Notes: generated from the letters alone by a model not told the origin. DNA of 10,534 bases from Clostridium sp. CAG:411 (GCA_000437275.1 FR899652.1:1-10534); one strand, 5' to 3'. Positions 1 to 6,232 are shown, numbered from the stretch's first letter. A program made the numbers and translations.

Positions 1-2
1 AT

Positions 3-428
3 CCACGAAATATAAAGATTAAGAGCAAAAAGATTGCAAATCTAAATAATCGGGTGGAACAGATCAAGTTTGATGCGAAAGTGAGGTCGAGATATATGAC
101 TTTAAAAGAGTGGTTAGATGATATGGTGGAAAAAGAGATGGAAGAGTGGACTGCCGTGGCGGAAGAGGCAATTCGGACAGAGGCACATGCACAGGGATTA
201 GAGGAAGGAAAGACCGAAGGAATAGCAGAAGGGCATGAGGAAGGAAAAAAGGAAAGTGAAGTAGAAATGTTTCGTAAACTGTATCAAAAAGGTTTTGATG
301 TTATTCAGATTGCCGATATGTTAGATTTAGATGAAGAGTATGTTTCTGATATTTACGAATTACTACAGAAATATCCAGAAAAAGAGAATAGACAAATTGC
401 AAAATTGTATATGCAGAAAAAGGAATAA
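3..428 (+). CDS. C-terminal part of an Rpn-family recombination-promoting nuclease / putative transposase (5' end outside window)
   Basis: The frame is open from the left edge (first full codon at 3) to the TAA at 426-428, so this is the 3' end of a longer gene; a GTG at 54 has no ribosome site and is not needed as a start. About 141 residues are visible. They run as a charged helix containing YMTLKEWLDDM, then a Gly/Glu/Lys-rich coiled stretch (EEGKTEGIAEGHEEGKK), then a C-terminal helical module with QIADMLDLDEEYVSDIYELL. This order is the usual tail of Rpn/PD-(D/E)XK-type 'transposase' proteins common in Clostridia, where the nuclease domain lies N-terminal. That domain is not in the window, so activity cannot be judged. 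Known members promote RecA-independent recombination. The assignment rests on tail architecture only; another protein with a Glu-rich coiled tail is possible. A terminator follows 14 bp after the stop. Confidence 0.6.
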   Translation, partial: PRNIKIKSKKIANLNNRVEQIKFDAKVRSRYMTLKEWLDDMVEKEMEEWTAVAEEAIRTEAHAQGLEEGKTEGIAEGHEEGKKESEVEMFRKLYQKGFDVIQIADMLDLDEEYVSDIYELLQKYPEKENRQIAKLYMQKKE

Positions 429-441
429 TGCAGGGTGGTGT

Positions 442-476
442 AACAGGTTGAATCCGTAAAGGATCAGCCTGTTTTT
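442..476 (+). terminator. Rho-independent terminator of the Rpn-type gene
   Basis: AACAGGTTGA (442-451) pairs with TCAGCCTGTT (464-473) with one G-U. The stem continues with TCC/GGA around a GTAAA loop, with one bulged A. A run of five T follows in 472-476. It lies just after the stop at 428. Confidence 0.8.
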
Positions 477-499
477 GTTCTTCCAATTAAAAATACGGA

Positions 500-528
500 T
501 TGACTTTCTTTGAAATGTATATTATATT
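500..528 (+). promoter_or_regulatory. Sigma-A promoter of the SGNH hydrolase gene
   Basis: TTGACT at 500-505 and TATATT at 523-528 are separated by exactly 17 bp, each 5/6 to consensus. The predicted transcript starts near 535, about 40 nt before the ATG at 576, so the gene has its own promoter after the terminator at 442-476. Confidence 0.7.
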
Positions 529-575
529 AAACATATAGAAATAGTATGAATTAAGAAAAGAAAGGAGCTGGGTAC

Positions 576-1214
576 ATGAAACAGATATTGTGCTTTGGCG
601 ATTCAAATACATATGGGTTAATACCAAAAACAACAAAACGTTATGATTGGGGAGAGCGTTGGACTAGCATTTTGCAGGAGCGAGTAGGAAAATATGGGTA
701 CCGTATTGTGGAGGAAGGTTTGTGCGGAAGAACGACAGTGTTTGAGGACCGTACCAGAGCAGGAAGAAGAGGGGACAAGATACTTCCTGTTTTATTGGAG
801 TCACACGGACCATTGGATACCATTGTTTTAATGCTTGGGACTAACGATTGCAAAACTTACTATAATGCTTCTCCAGAACAGATAGGGGAGGGATTGCAGG
901 TTCTGTTAAGGCAAATTGCGGAATTTGCACCAGAGAGCAAGGTGTTGATTATATCCCCTATTTTTCTTGGAGAACAGGTTTGGAAGACGGAGTTTGATCC
1001 GGAGTTTTCAAAACATTCAGTGACCGTTTCACAGAAATTAGGTGATGTTTATGAGAAGATTGCAGAGCAATGGGGGCATTCTTTTCTACGTGCGGCTGAT
1101 TATGCAGTGTGCAGTGAGGTGGATCAGGAACATTTGAATCAGGAAGGACATAGAAAACTTGCGGATGCTGTTTTTGAAAAGCTAACGTTAGAAGTGTTGC
1201 GACGGGTATCTTAA
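576..1214 (+). CDS. SGNH/GDSL hydrolase, MsAcT-like arylesterase/acyltransferase
   Basis: A 212-residue cytoplasmic esterase-type enzyme with no signal peptide. Block I is GDSNTYG with nucleophile Ser10. RYDWGERWTSIL and EEGLCGRTT (46-54) give the block II glycine region, MLGTNDCK (86-93) gives the oxyanion Asn90, and DQEHLNQEG gives Asp183 and His186. The order and spacing follow the Mycobacterium smegmatis acyltransferase MsAcT (Ser11, Asp192, His195), including the paired signatures RWT, EEGL-x-x-RTT and LGTND. Family members hydrolyse short acyl esters and some transfer acyl groups in water; the natural substrate here is unknown. The start is set by AAAGGAG about 8 nt upstream. It is monocistronic between a terminator and an AT-rich gap. 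All catalytic residues are present, so it is likely active. No obvious terminator follows it directly. Confidence 0.88.
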   Translation: MKQILCFGDSNTYGLIPKTTKRYDWGERWTSILQERVGKYGYRIVEEGLCGRTTVFEDRTRAGRRGDKILPVLLESHGPLDTIVLMLGTNDCKTYYNASPEQIGEGLQVLLRQIAEFAPESKVLIISPIFLGEQVWKTEFDPEFSKHSVTVSQKLGDVYEKIAEQWGHSFLRAADYAVCSEVDQEHLNQEGHRKLADAVFEKLTLEVLRRVS

Positions 1215-1475
1215 AAGAAAATTTTGAATAATTAGGTTAGTATGAAGTTGTATTGGAAATGATAGGAAGAATAAATTATATTTTTGTAGAAAGTATGTTA
1301 ATGGGACGGGATATATTGCAGTAGACTTTAGAAAAGTATTTATTGCAAGGTAAAATCTTAGTTTTTAATTAGTCGGGGTATTGGTGTATTTAGTTTTGAA
1401 TAAAAAAATTAAAGATTGATTGGAAACATATAGCTAATGTAGTGATGGCAATAGGATGCAATTTTTTTTGTTTAA
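1215..1475. other. AT-rich non-coding gap with no supported gene
   Basis: The gap between the SGNH hydrolase stop and the promoter for the next gene is AT-rich and full of stops in all frames. The longest ATG frame I found on the plus strand (1259-1324, 21 codons) has no ribosome site. I see no tRNA, no strong hairpin and no recognisable gene remnant. The stretch ATTTTGAATAA near 1220 has a near copy (GTTTTGAATAA) near 1391, which is probably chance in such sequence. Confidence 0.5.
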
Positions 1476-1484
1476 TGTTATAAT
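1476..1484 (+). promoter_or_regulatory. Extended -10 promoter for the orphan gene at 1550
   Basis: TGTTATAAT is a perfect TATAAT (1479-1484) with an extended TG one base upstream. The -35 region is poor, which is common for extended -10 promoters. The transcript would start near 1491, leaving a leader of about 58 nt that carries the hairpin at 1509-1545. Confidence 0.5.
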
Positions 1485-1508
1485 AGCATTATTGCAAATA
1501 AAATTGTT

Positions 1509-1545
1509 GTTCTAGTGGAGGTTTTACAATAATCTCTACCAGAAC
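1509..1545 (+). promoter_or_regulatory. Leader hairpin that covers a Shine-Dalgarno sequence
   Basis: GTTCTAGTGGAG (1509-1520) pairs with CTCTACCAGAAC (1534-1545): 12 positions with one A-C mismatch and one G-U. The strong ribosome site GGAGG (1517-1521) lies in the left arm. In the linear sequence GGAGG sits 7 nt before an in-frame ATA (1529) and 28 nt before the ATG at 1550. It could control translation, or be a DNA operator. Confidence 0.4.
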
Positions 1546-1549
1546 ATAC

Positions 1550-2026
1550 ATGAAAATGGAAACGGAGTTAAGGATGCTGTTAGTTAGAAAAATTAATCAT
1601 GAAAGTGTAGAAATGTATGAAATAAAGGATAAATTATATTCGAAAGTGAAGTATTTACTGATGATGTTTGATATGCATAGAAGAGACTCCGAAGATGACT
1701 ATAAGGAAATGAAATGGTTTGATAAAGAGGATTTTGAAGTTTCAGAGAATATTATAAAAGCAGTAATTATTTTTGATAAGAACGAAAAGATTAGTACAGA
1801 GGAGAAGGAAGAGTTGTACGAGATAGTAAGTGGTTTTTTGGAAGATAAACCAGATTGTGCATGGAATTTATCATTTTATGAAATGGATTTATGTGAATAT
1901 TTACCAATACGATTGATGGATGATAAGGTATGTGATTATATAAACAAGGTTTATTTTAAGGTTACTGGGGATAATCTTAATTTACAAATTAAAAATGAAA
2001 CATATAATAATTTAATTCAGAAGTAA
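1550..2026 (+). CDS. Hypothetical acidic protein, no family recognised
   Basis: A protein of up to 158 residues that I do not recognise. It is charged and mostly helical in appearance, with no signal peptide or membrane segment, so it is probably cytoplasmic. Visible stretches are KVKYLLMMFDMHRRDSEDDY, KAVIIFDKNEKISTEEKEEL and WNLSFYEMDLCEYLPIRLMD, an alternation of acidic helices and short hydrophobic strands. The start is uncertain. ATG 1550 has no ribosome site at normal distance. ATG 1574 (residue 9) has GGAG with a 6-nt spacer. GGAGG at 1517-1521 would fit a non-standard ATA at 1529 in the same frame. Its codons are more AT-rich than those of metE or the SGNH gene. It has its own extended -10 promoter and its own terminator, so it is a single-gene unit. 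Small orphan genes of this kind are often immunity or accessory proteins, but nothing here shows that. Confidence 0.6.
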   Translation: MKMETELRMLLVRKINHESVEMYEIKDKLYSKVKYLLMMFDMHRRDSEDDYKEMKWFDKEDFEVSENIIKAVIIFDKNEKISTEEKEELYEIVSGFLEDKPDCAWNLSFYEMDLCEYLPIRLMDDKVCDYINKVYFKVTGDNLNLQIKNETYNNLIQK

Positions 2027-2042
2027 ATTTAACACGATCAAG

Positions 2043-2091
2043 CAAGTCCCCCACTTCTATTGCGCAGGGTAATAAGTGGCGGGACTTGTTT
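2043..2091 (+). terminator. Terminator hairpin after the orphan gene
   Basis: CAAGTCCCCCACTT (2043-2056) pairs with AAGTGGCGGGACTTG (2074-2088), leaving one extra base in the right arm and a 17-nt loop. Only a short T-run follows (TTTGT). It resembles the hairpin at 2837-2872, which lies after the next gene. Confidence 0.65.
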
Positions 2092-2206
2092 GTATCATAA
2101 TGTGTGATGAGTAAAAAATAATGTGTTTTGAAATGCCACATAAAGCAATCAACAGTAGAGGAATTTTGAGATTAATGTTACCATTATCATAGGAGGTTTT
2201 TATGTA

Positions 2207-2809
2207 ATGAAATATAAAAATATAATTTTTGACGTAGGGGATGTTTTGTTACAGTATCGATGGAAAGATATGCTTGTCGATTATGGATTGTCAGCCGAGG
2301 AGGCAGAGCGTGTAGGAACCGAATTATTTGATGATCCAGAAAGATTGTGGAGTGAATTTGATTTGGGCGAGATTCTAGATGAAGAGTTGATTGCTAGGTA
2401 TAGTAAGAAGTATCCTAGGGATAAAGAAGCAATTGCATGGTTTATTCGTCATGGAGAATATATGCATGTAGCCAGACCTGCTGTTTGGAAGATGGTAAAA
2501 AAATTGAAGCAGGATGGTTATGGAATTTATCTACTTTCTAACTATTCAGAAGGTTTGTTTAAAAAACATACCGAATATGCAGATTTTATGCAGGATATTG
2601 ATGGTATGGTGGTATCTTATATGGTGAACAAAGCAAAACCAGATAGAGCTATTTATCAGGCACTTTGCGATAAGTACAATTTGAAACCAGAGGAATGTTT
2701 GTTTTTTGATGATAGAGCAGAAAATGTAGAAGGTGCAGTGAAGTTTGGCATGGATTCTATACAAGTTGTATCACAGAAACAATTATTAACTGAATTAGAA
2801 AAGTTGTAA
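2207..2809 (+). CDS. HAD-superfamily subfamily IA hydrolase (YihX-like phosphatase)
   Basis: A 200-residue soluble HAD phosphatase-like protein. Motif I is FDVGDVL with nucleophile Asp9. Motif II is LLSN with Ser111, motif III is KAKP with Lys144, and motif IV is FFDDRAENVEGA with Asp168/Asp169. A helical cap of about 70 residues lies between motifs I and II, as in type IA. The usual second Asp of motif I (DxD) is Gly11; the same DxG form occurs in E. coli YihX, an alpha-glucose-1-phosphatase, so this does not mean the protein is inactive. The sequence after motif IV (GAVKFGMDSIQV) also fits this branch. The natural substrate is unknown. The start at 2207 is placed by AGGAGG (2191-2196) with a 10-nt spacer; the earlier ATG at 2202 is followed at once by TAA. 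The gene stands alone between two similar hairpins. Confidence 0.85.
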   Translation: MKYKNIIFDVGDVLLQYRWKDMLVDYGLSAEEAERVGTELFDDPERLWSEFDLGEILDEELIARYSKKYPRDKEAIAWFIRHGEYMHVARPAVWKMVKKLKQDGYGIYLLSNYSEGLFKKHTEYADFMQDIDGMVVSYMVNKAKPDRAIYQALCDKYNLKPEECLFFDDRAENVEGAVKFGMDSIQVVSQKQLLTELEKL

Positions 2810-2836
2810 TGCAAACAGTTGTCTTTATAAAAGAGT

Positions 2837-2872
2837 AAGAGTCCCCACTGTCTAAAGGCAGTGGGGACTCTT
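2837..2872 (+). terminator. Long perfect hairpin after the HAD gene
   Basis: AAGAGTCCCCACTG (2837-2850) pairs perfectly with CAGTGGGGACTCTT (2859-2872): 14 bp around an 8-nt loop. No real U-tract follows (TTGTGCG), so on its own it would be a poor terminator; the efficient one is probably at 2961-3006. It shares the AGTCCCC(C)ACT core with the hairpin at 2043-2088. Confidence 0.55.
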
Positions 2873-2960
2873 GTGCGAGGTTCGGGGTTCAAGCCCCATA
2901 ACATGTTAGCTGCTACCACAGCATATCAGAAAAGACTTTCTTGATAATGTTAAAAAAACA

Positions 2961-3006
2961 AAAGCACTTTGCTATAGTTTAAAACTATGGCAAGGTGCTT
3001 TTTTTT
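2961..3006 (+). terminator. Strong rho-independent terminator upstream of metE
   Basis: A near-perfect stem of about 20 bp: 2961-2980 pairs with 2982-3001 around A2981, with three G-U or mismatched positions (2967, 2968, 2973). Eight T (2999-3006) follow, and an A-rich run precedes it (2952-2963), so it could stop transcription both ways. It ends transcription from the HAD side before the metE promoter. Its inner part is the Met-box-like palindrome at 2973-2989. Confidence 0.8.
2973..2989 (+). promoter_or_regulatory. Met-box-like palindrome (possible LysR-type MetR/MtaR site)
   Basis: TATAGTTTAAAACTATG holds the perfect 15-bp palindrome ATAGTTTAAAACTAT (2974-2988). As I recall it, the streptococcal MetR/MtaR consensus is TATAGTTTnaAACTATA, which this meets at all but the last base. 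Its centre (2981) is about 65 bp before the predicted metE start near 3046, where LysR-type activators usually bind. It is also the inner stem of a terminator, so the match may be coincidental. Confidence 0.4.
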
Positions 3007-3010
3007 ATAT

Positions 3011-3039
3011 TTTACACTTTAGGGCTGTGTTAGTACAAT
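3011..3039 (+). promoter_or_regulatory. metE promoter
   Basis: TTTACA (3011-3016) and TACAAT (3034-3039) are 17 bp apart and each 5/6 to consensus. Transcription would start near 3046, giving a leader of about 42 nt, too short for a SAM riboswitch or T-box. TGTTA (3028-3032) and TAACA (3045-3049) form a small dyad around the -10. Confidence 0.65.
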
Positions 3040-3087
3040 CAATGTAACAGTTTAGTTGATTCGAAATGAAGACAGGAGGATATAAGT

Positions 3088-5364
3088 ATGCAGACATCGG
3101 TAATTGGATTTCCAAGAGTGGGAAGTCTTAGAGAGTTAAAATTTGCAACAGAAAAATATTTTAGAAATGAAATTACACAGGAAGAGTTACAGGAGACAGC
3201 GAAGGAGATTCGTACATCACAGTGGAAATTACAAAAAGAGAGTGGAGTGGATTACATTTCGTCCAATGACTTTTCTTTTTATGATTGCACACTAGATACA
3301 GCAGTGCTTTTTAACATTGTGCCAAAACGATACAAGGAATTGGGATTATCTGCGTTAGATACCTATTTTGCTATGGCGAGAGGGTATCAGGGAGAAAAGG
3401 GTGATGTAAAAGCACTTGCCATGAAAAAATGGTTTAATACCAATTATCATTATATGGTACCAGAAATTGAGGACGACACACAGGTTAAGTTGGTTGGAAA
3501 TAAACTTTTTGAGGAATATCAGGAAGCAAAAGCAGAAGGTGTGGAAACAAAGCCAGTTGTAACAGGAGCCTTTACGTTATTAAAATTGTTGCGTTACACA
3601 GGGAAGAAAACAGAGCAGGATTTTGTAAATGCTATTATTTCTGTGTATTGCGAGTTGTTAAGAAAATGCAACAGCCTTGGAGTAAAATGGTTGCAGTTTG
3701 ATGAACCTTATTTGGTACATGATTTGACAGAAGAGGATTTGCAGTTATTTGAAAAATTATATAGCAGTATTTTGGTTTCCAAGGGCAACAGTAAAATTTT
3801 ATTACAGATGTATTTTGGAGATATTCGCGATGGATACGAGAGAATAGGAAAGTTGTCCTTTGATGGAATTGGTCTGGATTTTGTAGAAGGAAAGGAAACT
3901 GCTAATTTAGTTAATAAATATGGATTTCCAAAGGATAAAGTGTTGTTTGCAGGCTTAGTAAACGGAAAGAATATTTGGCGTAACCATTACGAAAAGACAT
4001 TACAGGTATTGGATGGATTAAAAGAAAGAGGATATTCGGTAGTTATCAGCACATCTTGTTCTTTATTACATGTACCTTATACATTGGAAAATGAGACAAA
4101 ACTTTCAGAGGAAGTAAAGAAATACTTTGCGTTTGCCAAAGAAAAATTAACAGAGTTGGCAGAGTTAAAGCAGATTAGTGAAGAAGCAGACAAAAGTGCA
4201 AATGCAGCCTATAAGAAAAATGTGCAGTTATTTCAGTCAGACAGAAAGTGTCAAAATGAAAAAGTTGCAAAAAGAGTGGCAGCCATTGAGGAAAAGGACT
4301 TTACCAGATTGCCTGTATTTGAGGAGAGAGAGAAAGTACAAAAGGATACTTTTAAACTTCCATTGTTCCCTACTACAACCATTGGTTCTTTCCCACAGAC
4401 TGCAGATGTAAAATCTACAAGAACAGCATATAAACAGGGAAAGATTACGGAAAAAGAATATGTAGAGTTCAATCGAAAGAAGATTGCAGAGTGCGTAGGG
4501 TTACAGGAAGAAATCGGAATAGATGTGCTTGTGCATGGAGAATATGAGCGAAACGATATGGTGGAATATTTCGGAGAAAACCTGGATGGTTATTTATTTA
4601 CAGAAAAGGCATGGGTACAATCGTATGGAACTCGTTGTGTAAAACCACCAATTATCTGGGGAGATATTTCCAGAAGTAAGGCTATGACGGTTGATTGGTC
4701 TGTGTATGCACAAAGTCTTACAAAGAAGCCTATGAAAGGAATGCTTACCGGTCCGGTTACGATTTTAAACTGGTCGTTCCCAAGAGAGGATATTTCCTTA
4801 AAGGAAAGTGCTTACCAGATTGCACTTGCTATTCGTGATGAAGTATTGGATTTGGAGAAGAATGGAATTTCAATTATTCAGGTTGATGAGGCAGCTTTGC
4901 GTGAAAAGTTACCGCTTCGTAAATCTGATTGGTATTGTGAATACTTGGATTGGGCAATTAAGGCATTCCGTTTGGTACATAGTGGCGTGAAACCAGAGAC
5001 ACAGATTCACACGCATATGTGTTATAGCGAATTTACGGATATTATTCCAGCGATTGATAACATGGATGCAGATGTTATCACATTTGAGGCATCTCGTTCT
5101 GATTTGACAATTTTGGATTCCTTAAAAGAAAATCATTTTAAAACACAGGTTGGTCCTGGTGTGTATGATATTCATTCTCCAAGAATTCCAACAGTGGAGG
5201 AAATTGTAGCAGCACTTGAAAAAATGGCAGAAAAAATTAAACCAGAAAAATTGTGGGTAAATCCAGATTGTGGCTTAAAGACAAGAGGCGTAAAAGAGAC
5301 AAAGCCAAGTTTGGAAAATATGGTTAAAGCAACAAAACGCTTTAGAAAAGAATTTGAAAAGTAA
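3088..5364 (+). CDS. metE: Cobalamin-independent methionine synthase (5-methyltetrahydropteroyltriglutamate-homocysteine methyltransferase)
   Basis: Catalyses the last step of methionine synthesis, moving the methyl group from methyl-tetrahydrofolate (polyglutamate) to homocysteine without B12, in the cytoplasm. At 758 residues it is full length (E. coli 753). The N-terminal barrel starts with VIGFPRVGSLRELKFATEKY, which binds folate. The C-terminal catalytic barrel starts near residue 427 with FPTTTIGSFPQT. The zinc site is complete: His643 and Cys645 in THMCYSEF, Glu667 in ITFEASRSD and Cys728 in NPDCGLKTR, each two residues beyond E. coli His641, Cys643, Glu665 and Cys726. GEYERNDMVEYFGE, near the homocysteine pocket, is also present. 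AGGAGGA lies 7 nt before the ATG. It is a single-gene unit with its own promoter, a Met-box-like palindrome upstream and a terminator after it. I see no frameshift or missing residue. Confidence 0.97.
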   Translation: MQTSVIGFPRVGSLRELKFATEKYFRNEITQEELQETAKEIRTSQWKLQKESGVDYISSNDFSFYDCTLDTAVLFNIVPKRYKELGLSALDTYFAMARGYQGEKGDVKALAMKKWFNTNYHYMVPEIEDDTQVKLVGNKLFEEYQEAKAEGVETKPVVTGAFTLLKLLRYTGKKTEQDFVNAIISVYCELLRKCNSLGVKWLQFDEPYLVHDLTEEDLQLFEKLYSSILVSKGNSKILLQMYFGDIRDGYERIGKLSFDGIGLDFVEGKETANLVNKYGFPKDKVLFAGLVNGKNIWRNHYEKTLQVLDGLKERGYSVVISTSCSLLHVPYTLENETKLSEEVKKYFAFAKEKLTELAELKQISEEADKSANAAYKKNVQLFQSDRKCQNEKVAKRVAAIEEKDFTRLPVFEEREKVQKDTFKLPLFPTTTIGSFPQTADVKSTRTAYKQGKITEKEYVEFNRKKIAECVGLQEEIGIDVLVHGEYERNDMVEYFGENLDGYLFTEKAWVQSYGTRCVKPPIIWGDISRSKAMTVDWSVYAQSLTKKPMKGMLTGPVTILNWSFPREDISLKESAYQIALAIRDEVLDLEKNGISIIQVDEAALREKLPLRKSDWYCEYLDWAIKAFRLVHSGVKPETQIHTHMCYSEFTDIIPAIDNMDADVITFEASRSDLTILDSLKENHFKTQVGPGVYDIHSPRIPTVEEIVAALEKMAEKIKPEKLWVNPDCGLKTRGVKETKPSLENMVKATKRFRKEFEK

Positions 5365-5403
5365 AAGAACATCTTTGTAGTTTGTTGATATAGGATATTT
5401 AGG

Positions 5404-5457
5404 AAAAATGCCAGATTCATGTACATTTAAAATGCAAATATGAATCTGGCATTTTTT
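5404..5457. terminator. Bidirectional terminator between convergent metE and the leftward orphan gene
   Basis: AAAAATGCCAGATTCAT (5404-5420) pairs perfectly with ATGAATCTGGCATTTTT (5440-5456), 17 bp. T7 follows on the plus strand, and the A5 run gives T5 on the minus strand. It can serve metE and the gene ending at 5532. Confidence 0.88.
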
Positions 5458-5531
5458 TACCCTGTAGGAAAGATAGTTGAAAAAGCGTGCAATCTGCATC
5501 TTGTTCAAAGAAACTTATATGTAAACAAGTT

Positions 5532-5972
5532 CTAAAATTTTTCAGATTTCCAGTAATCGTACCAGCCATAATGATTAAAATAATCGGCATAATCAGAAAC
5601 AATCCATGCAAAAACTTTTTTGTTCAATAGAAACTCTACCAGTTCCATGCGTAATTCTGTTGTTTCATCCTCTTCAGCAAAATCATCCCAGCTATTAATT
5701 TCATGGAAATATTTTAAGGTAAAACTATCCTTTTTTAAAGTTAGACGAGAAACAGTATTGCCATAATTGGCACCATCTCCATCTATTTCTTCCAGGGAAG
5801 AAATACTGTTTTTTAGGTAAGCCCATTTCGTCTGTTCTAAGTAAGAAGGATTAGGAATTTTTTCGCTTAATACAATTCTAATAGTATCTGCATCATTAAA
5901 AGCATTTTTTATGAAAGTATCAAATTGACTTTTTTGAAAAGAGGTAATAATGTGTTGCTTTTTAGATTTCAT
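5532..5972 (-). CDS. Hypothetical protein with aromatic, acidic C-terminus; no family recognised
   Basis: A 146-residue protein I cannot place in a family. It has no signal peptide or membrane segment, so it is probably cytoplasmic. The N-terminal third is Lys/Gln/Phe-rich (MKSKKQHIITSFQKSQFDTF). The middle looks like beta strands with a polar turn (SLEEIDGDGANYGNTVSRLT), followed by LKKDSFTLKYFHEINSWDDF and an acidic EEDETTELRMELVEFLL helix. The last 25 residues are dense in Tyr and Trp (SDYADYFNHYGWYDYW). AAGGAG (5980-5985) stands 7 nt before the ATG, so the start is secure. The gene is monocistronic, convergent with metE, and shares its terminator. An upstream TTGTTT-N17-CATACT pair on the minus strand is only a weak promoter guess. 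Size and composition recall small cytoplasmic immunity or housekeeping orphans, but no partner gene is adjacent. Confidence 0.72.
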   Translation of the reverse strand: MKSKKQHIITSFQKSQFDTFIKNAFNDADTIRIVLSEKIPNPSYLEQTKWAYLKNSISSLEEIDGDGANYGNTVSRLTLKKDSFTLKYFHEINSWDDFAEEDETTELRMELVEFLLNKKVFAWIVSDYADYFNHYGWYDYWKSEKF

Positions 5973-6203
5973 ATTATAGCTCCTTGGTTAAAAATAGTTT
6001 CTTTTATAAGTATGCTACGAAAGAAAGAAAAAAACAATACATAATCAGGTAAAATAGCTTCACATAAGTATATTTGAAAATCTTGTACAATTATTTCTAT
6101 CGGGCATACGCCCGACATGAATAAAGTGTCCAGCCAGAAAACATATTTTTAGTCAATTTGTATATTCTGGCTCTTTATGAATGACTCCGGCTGAACTGTT
6201 ACC

Positions 6204-6218
6204 TGTTTGTTACAAACA
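6204..6218. repeat. Perfect 15-bp palindrome upstream of yqeY
   Basis: TGTTTGTTACAAACA is a perfect palindrome of two 7-bp arms around one base. It lies just upstream of the guessed yqeY -35 (6233), a position suited to a dimeric regulator. The GTTAC core recurs at 6198-6202 and 6275-6279. Confidence 0.4.
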
Positions 6219-6232
6219 AATTTCGTTCGCCC

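Noticed and set aside
54..428. GTG at 54 as the start of a complete small gene
   Set aside because: The frame is open to the left edge with no ribosome site before 54, and the content is the tail of a longer Rpn-type protein.
1259..1324. 21-codon ATG frame in the AT-rich gap
   Set aside because: There is no ribosome site or promoter of its own, and the length is expected by chance.
2821..2905. A tRNA gene ending in the T-arm-like sequence
   Set aside because: The sequence upstream is a 14-bp perfect hairpin and cannot form an acceptor stem, D-arm or anticodon arm.
2546..2919. Minus-strand open frames opposite the 3' end of the HAD gene and its hairpin
   Set aside because: They run antisense through the HAD motifs and the terminator stem, with no ribosome site and no plausible protein.
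4178..4472. Plus- and minus-strand frames inside metE
   Set aside because: metE is continuous and complete through this region; these have no ribosome sites.
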